In this document: in pieces, positions 34,686 through 43,034 of the stretch
Numbering within the stretch: position 1 is the stretch's first letter
Layout: each line of letters begins with the position of its first letter
Assembly (NCBI GenBank): GCA_947494825.1
Contig: CANLWN010000001.1
Location: 868,001-932,000 of the forward strand
Direction: 5' to 3'
From: an uncultured Flavobacteriaceae bacterium
GTDB taxonomy: Bacteria > Bacteroidota > Bacteroidia > Flavobacteriales > Flavobacteriaceae
DNA: 64,000 nt
Translations under genes and position numbers: made by a program
Notes under the pieces: generated by a model
Seen by the model: only the letters and a program-made list of their open reading frames with translations
Told to the model about the DNA's origin: nothing
The model's database searches: none

Positions 34686-35339
34686 CTAATTGCCCTTTTC
34701 GTAATCTGCCAGGAACTTGGCAAGACCAATATCGGTCAATGGATGCTTTAAAAGTCCCTCTATCGCCGATAGCGGGCCTGTCATCACATCGGCTCCCAAT
34801 TTGGCACAGTCTATCACATGCATGGTATGCCGTACCGAGGCGGCCAATATTTGGGTTTCATACCCATAATTATCATATATATGGCGTATCTCGGAAATAA
34901 GGTTCAGTCCATCCGTGGAAATATCATCCAATCTCCCAATAAAGGGGGAAACATAGGTAGCCCCTGCTTTGGCGGCCAGCAACGCCTGTCCTGGAGAAAA
35001 TACCAGGGTGCAATTGGTTCTTATACCCTTATCCGAAAAATACTTTAGGGCCTTTACCCCGTCTTTTATCATAGGGACCTTTACCACGATCTGCTCGTGT
35101 AGTTCCGCCAATTCTTCCCCTTCCTTTACCATTTCATCAAATGTAGTGGCAATAACCTCGGCCGAAACATCGCCCTCTACCACATTGCAGATATCCACAT
35201 AGTGTTTTAGGATGTTGTTTCTTCCAGTGATGCCTTCTTTGGCCATCAGGGAAGGATTGGTCGTTACACCGTCCAGTACGCCGAGGGCTTCTGCTTCCTT
35301 AATTTGGTCCAAATTGGCCGTGTCTATAAAAAATTTCAT
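34686..35339 (-). CDS. Transaldolase / fructose-6-phosphate aldolase family
   Basis: 217 residues, the short TalC-type length. [36 protein letters not shown] in order contains the catalytic Asp and the TTNP motif; the Schiff-base Lys is K87 in [21 protein letters not shown] is also conserved. In this family fructose-6-phosphate aldolase carries Gln before the V-x-A-T-T strand whereas transaldolase carries Glu; here it is Glu (VSAEV, E61), so transaldolase activity in the pentose phosphate pathway is the better inference. Single-gene unit with a terminator. Confidence 0.9.
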   Translation of the reverse strand: MKFFIDTANLDQIKEAEALGVLDGVTTNPSLMAKEGITGRNNILKHYVDICNVVEGDVSAEVIATTFDEMVKEGEELAELHEQIVVKVPMIKDGVKALKYFSDKGIRTNCTLVFSPGQALLAAKAGATYVSPFIGRLDDISTDGLNLISEIRHIYDNYGYETQILAASVRHTMHVIDCAKLGADVMTGPLSAIEGLLKHPLTDIGLAKFLADYEKGN

Positions 35340-35413
35340 GGGTAGTTGCGATTTAAGTTTAGTTAAACGTTTCGAAATGATTCCAGATCAAATCCCTACA
35401 AGTCGCTGCAAAG

Positions 35414-36223
35414 CTACAACTTATAATGATTTAACAACAGCTTCTCATATACTTTATCGGGTAAAATTTTCTTCAGGAAAAGTGAAAATTTTTGCATAAA
35501 TGCCCCTACGGTATAATGCACTTTTGGGCGCTTTGCCTCAGTGATCCGAAACACCTTTTTTGCGACCAAGTCCGGGCTAGAAGCACTGTCCACATCGTCG
35601 TTGATCATCGCAAGGGTATCGCTGTATTTTTTAAAGTAGGGAGAGCCCTCCAAAGGAGGCACATGGTATCTTCCCGCTGCGATGTTCGTTGCAAAATCGC
35701 CTGGGGCCAGATTGGTAAGTTGTATTCCAAAATCCTTGGTCTCCATGCGCAGGGTCTCGGTAAGCAGTTCCAGTGCGCCCTTAGTGGCGGAATAAATCCC
35801 GCGGTAGGGCAAGCCCATATAACCGGCTATTGAGGTGATGTTAATGATCAAACCCGATTTTTGCTTGCGCATTTGGGGCAAAACTGCCTTGGCCATATGT
35901 AGTGGGCCATGGAAGTTGGTCTCAAAGGCCTTGCGTATTTCCTCATATGGCGTTTCCTCTATTGGGCCTGTAATGCCAACACCAGCGTTGTTGACCAAAA
36001 TATCGAGTCGGCCCTCCTTTTCGATTACCGCTGCTACGGCACCCTGAACGCTATGCGCATCCCTAACGTCCAATTCCAACAGCTCAAAATGGGAAAAATT
36101 TGTGTGCCTGGCCAAGGTCCTAGTGGTACCGTACACGGTAAAACCCTTGGATTTCAAATGCACTCCTATCGCTTTTCCGATGCCGGAAGACCCTCCGGTG
36201 ATCAATACCACTCTTTGCTCCAT
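35414..36223 (-). CDS. Classical short-chain dehydrogenase/reductase
   Basis: 269 residues from MEQRVVLITGGSSGIGKAIG; the upstream frame to 36313 encodes a hydrophobic stretch but runs through AT-rich non-coding-looking DNA and is not favoured. TGGSSGIG is the cofactor motif, NNAGVG is present, and the catalytic set is Ser in INITSIAGYMG plus YSATK. The Thr-Arg after the second strand (GTTR) suggests NADP(H) preference. The substrate is unknown. It lies downstream of ffs on the same strand. Confidence 0.85.
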   Translation of the reverse strand: MEQRVVLITGGSSGIGKAIGVHLKSKGFTVYGTTRTLARHTNFSHFELLELDVRDAHSVQGAVAAVIEKEGRLDILVNNAGVGITGPIEETPYEEIRKAFETNFHGPLHMAKAVLPQMRKQKSGLIINITSIAGYMGLPYRGIYSATKGALELLTETLRMETKDFGIQLTNLAPGDFATNIAAGRYHVPPLEGSPYFKKYSDTLAMINDDVDSASSPDLVAKKVFRITEAKRPKVHYTVGAFMQKFSLFLKKILPDKVYEKLLLNHYKL

Positions 36224-36341
36224 ATTAGCGGAATTAAGGTTACAAATAAACAAATAAAAAACCTGGGAAGAAAAAAAGGAAACGGACAGAACAATAAACG
36301 GAAGAAGGCCCATGGGAATTTCATTTCAGGGCACAAAAAAA

Positions 36342-36435
36342 GGCAAGCTACCTACATCGCACCGCTACAACCGCTTACCCTTGCTGCGTTCCCACCCTGG
36401 GGGATTCTGCAGGAGCTGGTCGTGTAGGACTTGCC
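36342..36435 (-). ncRNA. ffs: Signal recognition particle RNA (small bacterial type)
   Basis: The minus strand folds as a long rod: GGCAAG...CCTACA at the 5' end pairs with TGTAGG...CTTGCC at the 3' end. The apical part contains CCAGGGTGGGAACGCAGCAA then GGGTAA, the Bacteroidota form of the conserved GGAA tetraloop and asymmetric internal loop bound by Ffh. A run of seven T follows the 3' end (36335-36341), acting as terminator, and a perfect TATATTTG -7 box precedes it. Length about 94 nt. The RNA targets nascent membrane proteins. Exact 5' end may be 2-3 nt further upstream. Confidence 0.88.
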
Positions 36436-36440
36436 AACTG

Positions 36441-36448
36441 CAAATATA
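36441..36448 (-). promoter_or_regulatory. -7 box of ffs
   Basis: The minus strand reads TATATTTG, ending 5 nt before the mature 5' end of the SRP RNA, the spacing expected for a Bacteroidota promoter driving a structural RNA. Confidence 0.65.
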
Positions 36449-36633
36449 CGACCTTTTAAACTTGCCGCCATATTTTACACCTCCAAAATTTACTTTTTTG
36501 GGAGGGGCGACAAAAATTGATCTTTTCCTTGCATCCCAGATCCAAAAACAACAGCCGCAAATGCTAAAATGCCATCAATTTTTAGCAATTCTCATTTTAC
36601 ATGCTTAATTTGCCGAGAAAGTATACGCATTCT

Positions 36634-37677
36634 ATGAGCCCCCTTAAGTTTTTAATCTTCAGTGTCTTAGCAACTTTGTTCCTGGCCTGCGGCGGCGGTA
36701 ATACAGCCGCTTCACAACTTTTTGATATCCAATTGGAAGGCGACCAAAAGCAATTTCGGCAAAATCAGGTCGTTGGTGTGGCCCTAAAGAACAAAAAGGG
36801 CAAGACCATTGAAAGGGTAAGCTATTCCATTGACGGCAAGGAGCTTCCTTTGCATGACAACAAGCTGAGCCTTAATATCCCTAAGCTGGGGAACAAATTG
36901 TTAAAGGCAACGGTTTCCTTTGAAGGCACCTCTGCCGAAGTATCAAAAAAAATAAAAGTGCTCGCGCCCAAGGCTCCGGAATTGTATACCTATGAGATCA
37001 TCAATGAATTTCCCCATAGTGAGGATGCCTATACCCAGGGCTTGGAATTTCACAATGACACCTTATACGAGGGTACGGGCAAGAAAGGAAGGTCTTCACT
37101 CCGCAAAATCGATTTTAAGACCGGAAACATCCTGAAGCAAATTGATTTGAACAACAGCTATTTTGGTGAGGGTATTACAGTGCTCAAGGATAAGGTCTAC
37201 CAACTTACCTGGCAAAGTGGCACCGGGTTCGTATACAACCTGAACGATTTTAAACAATTGGACCGTTTTACCTATAACAAAAGTAAGGAAGGTTGGGGTT
37301 TGTGCAATGATGGGGAAAAACTGTACAAGAGTGATGGAACGGAAAAAATATGGTTCTTAAATCCGGACACCTTGCTGGAGGAAGGGTATATAGAAATTGT
37401 GACCGATAAGTCGATCTTTAACCGGGCGAACGAGTTGGAATATGTGGACGGGAAGATCTATGCCAACGTCTGGCAAAAGGAAAGCATGATGATCATTGAC
37501 GCCCATAGTGGTGCCATTGAGGGCGTCATTAATTTTGGAGGCTTAAAGGGCAAGGTACGCCAGCACGAAAATCTGGATGTGCTCAATGGGGTAGCCTATC
37601 ATCCGGTGCGAAAGACCTTCTTCGTGACCGGAAAAAACTGGGACACCCTTTTTGAAGTCAAAATCAAAAAAAAGTAA
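36634..37677 (+). CDS. Glutamine cyclotransferase-like lipoprotein
   Basis: 347 residues from MSPLKFLIFSVLATLFLACGGG (lipobox LFLAC); an in-frame ATG at 36601 is possible but would spoil the signal. After an Ig-like N-terminal part (~25-120) comes a five-bladed propeller of the plant-type glutaminyl cyclase family: AYTQGLEFHNDTLYEGTGKKGRSSLRKID, FGEGITVLKDKVYQLTW, GWGLCNDGEKLYKSDGT, and ANELEYVDGKIYANVW. These enzymes cyclise N-terminal Gln to pyroglutamate; exported proteins with N-terminal Gln after signal cleavage would be substrates. The gene overlaps the thioesterase start by one base. Confidence 0.87.
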   Translation: MSPLKFLIFSVLATLFLACGGGNTAASQLFDIQLEGDQKQFRQNQVVGVALKNKKGKTIERVSYSIDGKELPLHDNKLSLNIPKLGNKLLKATVSFEGTSAEVSKKIKVLAPKAPELYTYEIINEFPHSEDAYTQGLEFHNDTLYEGTGKKGRSSLRKIDFKTGNILKQIDLNNSYFGEGITVLKDKVYQLTWQSGTGFVYNLNDFKQLDRFTYNKSKEGWGLCNDGEKLYKSDGTEKIWFLNPDTLLEEGYIEIVTDKSIFNRANELEYVDGKIYANVWQKESMMIIDAHSGAIEGVINFGGLKGKVRQHENLDVLNGVAYHPVRKTFFVTGKNWDTLFEVKIKKK

Positions 37678-38087
37678 TGGCGGCCTTTGAAAAAGTGATA
37701 CAGGTAGGTCCCGATGACCTGGACCAATTACAACATGTGAACAACGTACGTTATGTGCAATGGGTACAGGACGTGGCACAGGCCCATTGGCAGGCCCTTG
37801 CACCCAAGGAAATTTTGGGGCAGGTAGTATGGGTATTGCTGCGCCATCATCTGCATTACAAGAGCCAGGCCGTGCTGCACGACCACATAAGGATCAGAAC
37901 CTATGTATCCAGTACGGATGGGGTAAAATCCACCCGGATTGTAGAGATGTTCAACAATAAAAATGATCAATTGTTGTTACATTCAGAAACGGAATGGTGC
38001 CTGCTCAATGGCAAAAGTTTGAGACCTATGCGTATTTCGGATACTATCAAAGAACTCTTTTCCCAGAGCACCCCATTGTCCCCATAA
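37677..38087 (+). CDS. 4HBT-type hotdog acyl-CoA thioesterase
   Basis: 136 residues. DDLDQLQHVNNVRYVQWVQDVAQAHW is the 4-hydroxybenzoyl-CoA thioesterase signature, with Asp/His in place for the YbgC/FatA-like clade (D-x-x-x-H-V-N-N). It overlaps the previous stop (TAATG) and precedes the lipoprotein gene by 16 nt. The acyl substrate is not determinable. Confidence 0.87.
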   Translation: MAAFEKVIQVGPDDLDQLQHVNNVRYVQWVQDVAQAHWQALAPKEILGQVVWVLLRHHLHYKSQAVLHDHIRIRTYVSSTDGVKSTRIVEMFNNKNDQLLLHSETEWCLLNGKSLRPMRISDTIKELFSQSTPLSP

Positions 38088-38103
38088 AACCTCAAAACCC
38101 AAG

Positions 38104-39624
38104 ATGAATCGGTATCTGTATCTTTTGTTCCTTACCGCTCTGCTGATCTTTTGGAGCTCCTGTAGAAAGGACTTCGACTTTGCTCCCAGTACGGGGACTT
38201 TGCAATTCTCCCGGGATACGGTGTTCCTGGATACCGTTTTTACGAACATCGGTAGCAGCACGTATACCTTAAAGGTGTACAACAGAAGTAGGGACGATCT
38301 CAGCATTCCGAGTATACGCCTGGGCCAGGGTGATGCTAGCAATTACCGCTTAAATGTAGATGGCGTGGCCGGGAAATCCTTTGAGGATATTCCCTTATTG
38401 GCCAAGGACAGTCTTTTTATCTTTATTGAGACCACCTTTGATATTGCGCCCACCAATGCCAATGAATTTTTGTATACCGATGTCATACAGTTCGATTCGG
38501 GTGCCAACCAGCAGGAAGTCCCGCTGGTGACCTTGATCAGGGACGCGATTTTTTTATTCCCGGGAGAAGGGGCAAACGGGATGACCGAAACCCTGTTCTT
38601 GGGCTTGGATGAAGCGGGCAATGAAATACGGGTAGAGGGCTTTGTACTGAACGATGCCCAACTGGGTTTCACCAATGAAAAGCCGTATGTCATTTACGGC
38701 TATGCGGCGGTGGCCGACGGAAAGACTTTGAGTATGGCGGCTGGCACCAGGGTTCATTTTCACCAAGATTCCGGGATTTTGGTACGTTCCGGAGCTTCCT
38801 TAAAAGTGAATGGCGCGCTCAGCACCGATCCGGAATTGTTGGAGAATGAGGTCATCTTTGAGGGGGATCGTTTGGAACCCTCCTTTTCCGATGTCCCCGG
38901 GCAATGGGGCACCGTTTGGTTGCGTCCGGGCAGTATAGACCATGAAGTGGTGCACCTCACCATCAAAAATGCCACGGTCGGTATTTTAGCCGAGGGCGAT
39001 GGCGTGCTCAGCGCCCCCACCCTATCGATCAGAAACACACAGATCTACAACAGCGCCAGCGTAAACCTATGGGGCCGCACCGCCTGGATCAATGGGGAAA
39101 ATCTGGTTCTGGGAAGTGCTGGCAATATATCACTCTACGGTAACGAGGGGGGAAGATATCATTTTGCGCATACTACTATAGGCAACTATTGGGTGAACAG
39201 TTTTAGGAACGGCCCGGCCCTGCAGTTGGATAATACGATGGGAACCGATCTTGTGGGCGCCACTTTTACCAGTTGCATAATTGATGGCAATACATCGAGG
39301 GAAATCCTACTGGCCCAGGACGTGGGTGGCAGCTTTGTGTTTAATTTTACCCGTTGCCTGCTTAAATTTCAGGACAGTGGAGGCCAATTTGCGAACGACC
39401 CCCTATATGATTTTGGGAACAATGCCCTGTATACCGATCTTTTCCTCAACGAGAATGCCGATTTTAGGGAACCGAGGAGCAATGATTTTAGGTTGACCGA
39501 AAGTTCTTCGGCCCTGGACAATGCAGAACCGGCCACGGCACTGCAGGTTCCTTTGGATATTTTGGGAGTAGACCGTACCGTTTTACCGGATATTGGTGCA
39601 TATGAACGGATTCCCGAAAATTGA
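38104..39624 (+). CDS. Large beta-rich lipoprotein (right-handed beta-helix-like)
   Basis: 506 residues. Lipobox IFWSSCRKD (Cys ~20). Residues ~30-150 look like an Ig/abnormal-spindle-type domain (LDTVFTNIGSSTYTLKVYNRS...). From ~195 onwards short turns such as AAGTRVHFHQDSGILVRSGASLKVNG, APTLSIRNTQIYNSASVNLWG and VGATFTSCIIDGNTSREILL resemble a parallel beta-helix, and it ends DILGVDRTVLPDIGAYE, the typical close of such surface proteins. It is probably on the outer membrane. Ligand unknown. Last gene of 36634-39624. Confidence 0.75.
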   Translation: MNRYLYLLFLTALLIFWSSCRKDFDFAPSTGTLQFSRDTVFLDTVFTNIGSSTYTLKVYNRSRDDLSIPSIRLGQGDASNYRLNVDGVAGKSFEDIPLLAKDSLFIFIETTFDIAPTNANEFLYTDVIQFDSGANQQEVPLVTLIRDAIFLFPGEGANGMTETLFLGLDEAGNEIRVEGFVLNDAQLGFTNEKPYVIYGYAAVADGKTLSMAAGTRVHFHQDSGILVRSGASLKVNGALSTDPELLENEVIFEGDRLEPSFSDVPGQWGTVWLRPGSIDHEVVHLTIKNATVGILAEGDGVLSAPTLSIRNTQIYNSASVNLWGRTAWINGENLVLGSAGNISLYGNEGGRYHFAHTTIGNYWVNSFRNGPALQLDNTMGTDLVGATFTSCIIDGNTSREILLAQDVGGSFVFNFTRCLLKFQDSGGQFANDPLYDFGNNALYTDLFLNENADFREPRSNDFRLTESSSALDNAEPATALQVPLDILGVDRTVLPDIGAYERIPEN

Positions 39625-39701
39625 TTCTTTCTTTTTTACCCAAAATTTTAACATAAATGAAGGGCGTTTCCTTCAATTAAGCTCATTTTCAATGCATTAC
39701 G

Positions 39702-39731
39702 TAGAAAAACCGTAGTTTTTCTATGGTTTTT
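39702..39731. promoter_or_regulatory. Inverted repeat and phased CGTAG/TATGG motifs upstream of the LytTR gene
   Basis: Arms TAGAAAAAC (39702-39710) and GTTTTTCTA (39715-39723) flank CGTA, a perfect 9-bp inverted repeat. Related pentamers occur every 11 bp: ACGTAG at 39699, CCGTAG at 39710, CTATGG at 39721. A near -7 box TAAATTTC follows (39745-39752), 33 nt before the start. It may also act as a weak terminator of 38104-39624, although the stem has little GC. Confidence 0.4.
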
Positions 39732-39784
39732 CTTTAGTAGGTTCTAAATTTCTCTCCCTAATTTCGCTAATAAGAACTTGGCCG

Positions 39785-40516
39785 ATGGAATACACCTACA
39801 CCATAATAGACTCCGATGCCACCTCCAATCTGCAATTGCAGCATCATTTGGAGGCGTATGGGGAATTTGTGTGTTCCGGACTTGCCAAGAGTAGCGTTGA
39901 TGGCCTCAATACCATATTAAAACAATTACCCGATATTGTTTTTGTAAATCTGAACGAAAAGGCGTTGGAGTACTTTCAAATGGTTATGGAACTGCACCAA
40001 TACATGACCACCCTTCCAATTTTCATTGGGATTTCCAAAAGCAAGAACTATGCGTATGAGGCCATTAAAAACAATTTCTTCGACTATTGGTTACAGCCGT
40101 ACAACGAGTTCGATATCCGCAAGTCGGTCTTGCGCCTGGTTAAGTTAATGCCCAAGGAGACCCAATCGCATACCTTATGTCTTAAATCGTACAAGGATTT
40201 TCACTATTTGGATACGGATGAAATCCTCTATTTAAAGGCCGATAACAATGCAACCGATTTTATGATGACAGACGGGAGCACAGTCAGTGCCTTTAAGACG
40301 CTCAAAAGTTTTGAGGACCGTTTGCCCAAGCATTTTATCCGGGTGCACCAGAGTTACATCATCAATACCAAGTTTGTAAGCCGCATCAATTACGGCAAGT
40401 CTATCTGTGCCTTAAAGAATGGGGATCTGCAATTACCGTTCTCCAAATCCTACAGGCAAAACATCGATAGCCTTAAAAAAGTACTGGCCAAAAACACCAT
40501 TTCTACACTGAATTAA
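39785..40516 (+). CDS. LytTR DNA-binding protein with a pseudo-receiver domain
   Basis: 243 residues. The N-terminal domain (1-120) has the receiver layout, starting YTIIDSDATSNLQLQHHLEAYG, but the phospho-acceptor position reads IVFVNLNE with Asn instead of Asp, and the conserved Lys position reads DYWLQPYNEF with Gln. It therefore cannot be phosphorylated in the usual way. The LytTR domain (~135-235) is intact: YLKADNNATDFMMTDG, FIRVHQSYIINTKFVSRI. A direct repeat with LytTR-site geometry lies just downstream of its stop, before the 52-residue lipoprotein gene. How it is controlled is unknown. Confidence 0.85.
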   Translation: MEYTYTIIDSDATSNLQLQHHLEAYGEFVCSGLAKSSVDGLNTILKQLPDIVFVNLNEKALEYFQMVMELHQYMTTLPIFIGISKSKNYAYEAIKNNFFDYWLQPYNEFDIRKSVLRLVKLMPKETQSHTLCLKSYKDFHYLDTDEILYLKADNNATDFMMTDGSTVSAFKTLKSFEDRLPKHFIRVHQSYIINTKFVSRINYGKSICALKNGDLQLPFSKSYRQNIDSLKKVLAKNTISTLN

Positions 40517-40533
40517 CAAAATTCTAACAAAAA

Positions 40534-40576
40534 CCGTACAGATACTCACAAAATCCGTACATCTACTAAGGTTTTT
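40534..40576. promoter_or_regulatory. Candidate LytTR binding site upstream of the small lipoprotein gene
   Basis: CCGTACA occurs at 40534-40540 and again at 40555-40561, exactly 21 bp apart and in the same orientation. Two ~9-bp direct repeats one or two helical turns apart are the known layout of LytTR sites. CTAAGGTTTTT follows at 40566-40576, 11 bp after the second repeat, similar to CTATGGTTTTT 11 bp after CCGTA upstream of the LytTR gene. The start codon is at 40661. Confidence 0.5.
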
Positions 40577-40660
40577 ATTGTTAACCCCCCTCTGCCCCCC
40601 CTCTTTCCTAGCTTAGTCCCATAAACAAATCACATTTAACAAATCAAACACACACAAAAG

Positions 40661-40819
40661 ATGAAAAAGACGGTAAGTATTTTGGCGGTATTGGTAATGA
40701 GTATTGGCTTATTTTCTTGTGAGGCAGACAACAACCTGGAAGAAACGCAATCCCTTTACGAAAATTTGGACACCGATGCAACGGACAACGACCAAGTAGA
40801 TGATGACGGAAGGGAATAA
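40661..40819 (+). CDS. Small acidic lipoprotein, 52 residues
   Basis: ATG at 40661 opens MKKTVSILAVLVMSIGLFSC, a good lipoprotein signal with lipobox LFSC (C20), followed by a 32-residue mature part with 14 Asp/Glu and one Arg (EADNNLEETQ...DDDGRE). No domain is recognisable. It has its own upstream signal, a candidate LytTR direct repeat, and a strong terminator 24 nt after the stop, so it is a single-gene unit between a LytTR gene and a kinase/regulator pair. Codon use looks like its neighbours. A role as extracellular signal or envelope peptide is a guess. Confidence 0.75.
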   Translation: MKKTVSILAVLVMSIGLFSCEADNNLEETQSLYENLDTDATDNDQVDDDGRE

Positions 40820-40843
40820 TAGCTCTAAACCCTCATAATGTTT

Positions 40844-40880
40844 AAGCCTTAAATAAGTAACCGTATTTAAGGCTTTTTTT
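40844..40880 (+). terminator. Terminator of the small lipoprotein gene
   Basis: AAGCCTTAAATA (40844-40855) pairs perfectly with TATTTAAGGCTT (40864-40875) across an 8-nt loop, followed by T-run to 40880. It also separates this gene from the kinase gene starting at 40905. Confidence 0.85.
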
Positions 40881-40904
40881 CTATCTTGTTATTACAAGAT
40901 TCAT

Positions 40905-43016
40905 ATGAAAAATACCACCTACATACTAAAGTCTCACAAAGGGTTCATCGGCATATTACTCACAATGTTGATATTAGCTTGTGGAGCAAGGGAAGAAGAT
41001 CAATCCCTAAGCACGAAAGAAAGCGAAACCGATAGCATCTTGGCATGGGCTAAAACAAGCAGGAATACATCAATTTCCAAAGAAGAAAGAGAAAAATGGC
41101 TCACTAAGGCATATGATGCAGCGCTTATCTCCAAGAATGACTCCTTAAAGAGTCGTTATTTTTCCAGAATTTCCCTCTCCTATCTTAAACTGGAAGATTC
41201 GGCGGCCTTCAGAAAGACAAACGATATGGCTATGGAACTGGCTAAAAAAATAGGCGATTCCATTGGGCATGCCGAGACCCATTGGGATCTTGGTATCTTT
41301 TTTCGCGGAAATTCCATTCAGGATAGCGCATACTATCACTACCAAGAGGCTCAAAAAATTTATTCAAAAAACAACGATGATTTCCTTTCGGCCCGTTTGT
41401 TATACAATATGGCTGTCGTACAGGCAGACGTAAAAGACTATACGGGTAGTGAAATAACCACCATTAGGGCCATTGAATTATTAAAACCTTTGGATAAGTT
41501 CAGAGAACTCTATAATTGCTATAACAATTTAGGCTCTATTACCAAAGAATTAAAAGAGTATGAAAAGGCCATTGAATTCTATGAAATCGCTTTGGGGTAT
41601 CTAGTCAGACTACCTCAGAGCGGCAACTTAAGGTTGAATGCTTTGAACAACTTAGGTGTGGTCAATCAGGAAAAGGGTGAACATAAAAAAGCGATCCCTT
41701 ATTTCGAGGAGGTACTTTCTGCTGACAGTTTACTGCAAAAACGTCCTGATTTGTATGCTAGGTCCCTAGCTAATTTGGCCTACAATAAATTCAAACACGG
41801 TGCTTTCGACCGTAAAGTTATTGAGAATCAATTTAAATCCGCTTTAAACATTCGGGATAGTATTGGGGATATCAAAGGGCTCTCGGTAAGTAATTACAAC
41901 CTAGCAGATTATTATCTCTATTACGGGGATACTCTTACCGCTCTCTCTTATGCGAAAAAGGCGAAGGAAACTTCCAAGGTAATCAACAACAACAAGCGCC
42001 TGCTGGAAGTGCTAAAACTATACCCCAGCTTGGATCCCAAAAATGCTGCCACTTATACCCAGGAATATATTGCCCTGAACGACAGCCTGCAAATGGAGGA
42101 ACGCAAGACCCGCAACAAATTTGCCCGTATACGTTTTGAGACAGACGAATTCATAGCCCAAAACCAATTGTTGGCCCGGCAGCGGCAGTTGTGGATCGGC
42201 ATTGCAATGGGCCTGGTGCTGCTGGCCGGCTCCATATTTATCATCATCTACCAGCGCATTAAAAACCAGCGCCTTAAGTTTGATCGACAACAGCAGGAGA
42301 GCAACCAGGAAATCTTTGACCTCATGCTTAGCCAAAAGAAAAAGGTGGAAGAGGGCAAACAACAGGAACAGAAACGGATCTCCGAGGAGTTGCACGATGG
42401 TATCCTGGGCCAGATGAACGGTATTCGTATGATGCTCCTGGGCCTTAACAAGAAAACGGACGATGCCGCCGTAAGCCAGCGCCTGGAGGTTATTGGAAAA
42501 TTGCAGGACGTACAGGAAGAAGTACGCAGCATTTCGCACGAATTGAACTACGCATCTTATCAAAAAATTCATAACTTTATCAATTCTATCCAAGATCTGA
42601 TCAGATCCATCGGTGATGCGGCCCAGATGGCCTATGAATTTGATTATGACGAGGAGTTGGATTGGGATGAGCTGAACGGGGATCTTAAGATCAACATCTA
42701 TAGGATCGTTCAGGAAAGTTTGCAGAACTGTGTAAAACATGCCAGGGCCAAAACCCTGAGCCTACGGTTCGGGGCAGAGGAAAAGCTGCTCAAGGTAGAA
42801 ATTATAGATGACGGTGCCGGCTTTGATATGCGGAAGGGAAAACGTGGCATTGGTTTAAAAAACATAACATCGAGAGTGCACAAATTACAAGGTACCTGGG
42901 ACATAAAAAGCAAAATTGGAGCAGGAACCACGGTAACCGTATTGGTACCTTTTGAAAGGCAACAGATTGTACCCGAGGCCCCAGAAGAACAACAACCCGC
43001 TTTGGAAAAAGCATAA
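40905..43016 (+). CDS. TPR-containing sensor histidine kinase (HisKA_3 / NarX-like)
   Basis: 703 residues. The N-terminal lipobox-like signal ILLTMLILACGAREED suggests a lipid-anchored or cleaved start. TPR repeats occupy ~75-400 (ARLLYNMAVVQADVKDYTGSEI, ELYNCYNNLGSITKELKEYEKAIEFYEIAL). One transmembrane helix (LWIGIAMGLVLLAGSIFIII, ~430-450) and a coiled coil follow, then HisKA_3 with RISEELHDGILGQMN (His ~497) and a HATPase domain with IVQESLQNCVKHA, DDGAGFD and GIGLKNI. The Gln/Glu/Pro tail is unusual. It pairs with the regulator 18 nt downstream. TPRs would face the periplasm. Confidence 0.9.
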   Translation: MKNTTYILKSHKGFIGILLTMLILACGAREEDQSLSTKESETDSILAWAKTSRNTSISKEEREKWLTKAYDAALISKNDSLKSRYFSRISLSYLKLEDSAAFRKTNDMAMELAKKIGDSIGHAETHWDLGIFFRGNSIQDSAYYHYQEAQKIYSKNNDDFLSARLLYNMAVVQADVKDYTGSEITTIRAIELLKPLDKFRELYNCYNNLGSITKELKEYEKAIEFYEIALGYLVRLPQSGNLRLNALNNLGVVNQEKGEHKKAIPYFEEVLSADSLLQKRPDLYARSLANLAYNKFKHGAFDRKVIENQFKSALNIRDSIGDIKGLSVSNYNLADYYLYYGDTLTALSYAKKAKETSKVINNNKRLLEVLKLYPSLDPKNAATYTQEYIALNDSLQMEERKTRNKFARIRFETDEFIAQNQLLARQRQLWIGIAMGLVLLAGSIFIIIYQRIKNQRLKFDRQQQESNQEIFDLMLSQKKKVEEGKQQEQKRISEELHDGILGQMNGIRMMLLGLNKKTDDAAVSQRLEVIGKLQDVQEEVRSISHELNYASYQKIHNFINSIQDLIRSIGDAAQMAYEFDYDEELDWDELNGDLKINIYRIVQESLQNCVKHARAKTLSLRFGAEEKLLKVEIIDDGAGFDMRKGKRGIGLKNITSRVHKLQGTWDIKSKIGAGTTVTVLVPFERQQIVPEAPEEQQPALEKA

Positions 43017-43034
43017 AACCATGAACAGCTATTC

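Larger units (their letters stand above)
36224..36633. other. Intergenic region holding the SRP RNA gene
   Basis: Between the dehydrogenase start and the glutamine-cyclotransferase-like start. ffs occupies 36342-36435 and its -7 box 36441-36448. The remaining parts (36224-36334 and 36449-36633) are AT-rich with no gene that I can support. Confidence 0.7.

Noticed and set aside
42018-42740. 240-codon minus-strand frame with hydrophobic stretches
   Set aside because: Antisense to the kinase catalytic region, where the HisKA_3 and HATPase motifs lie.
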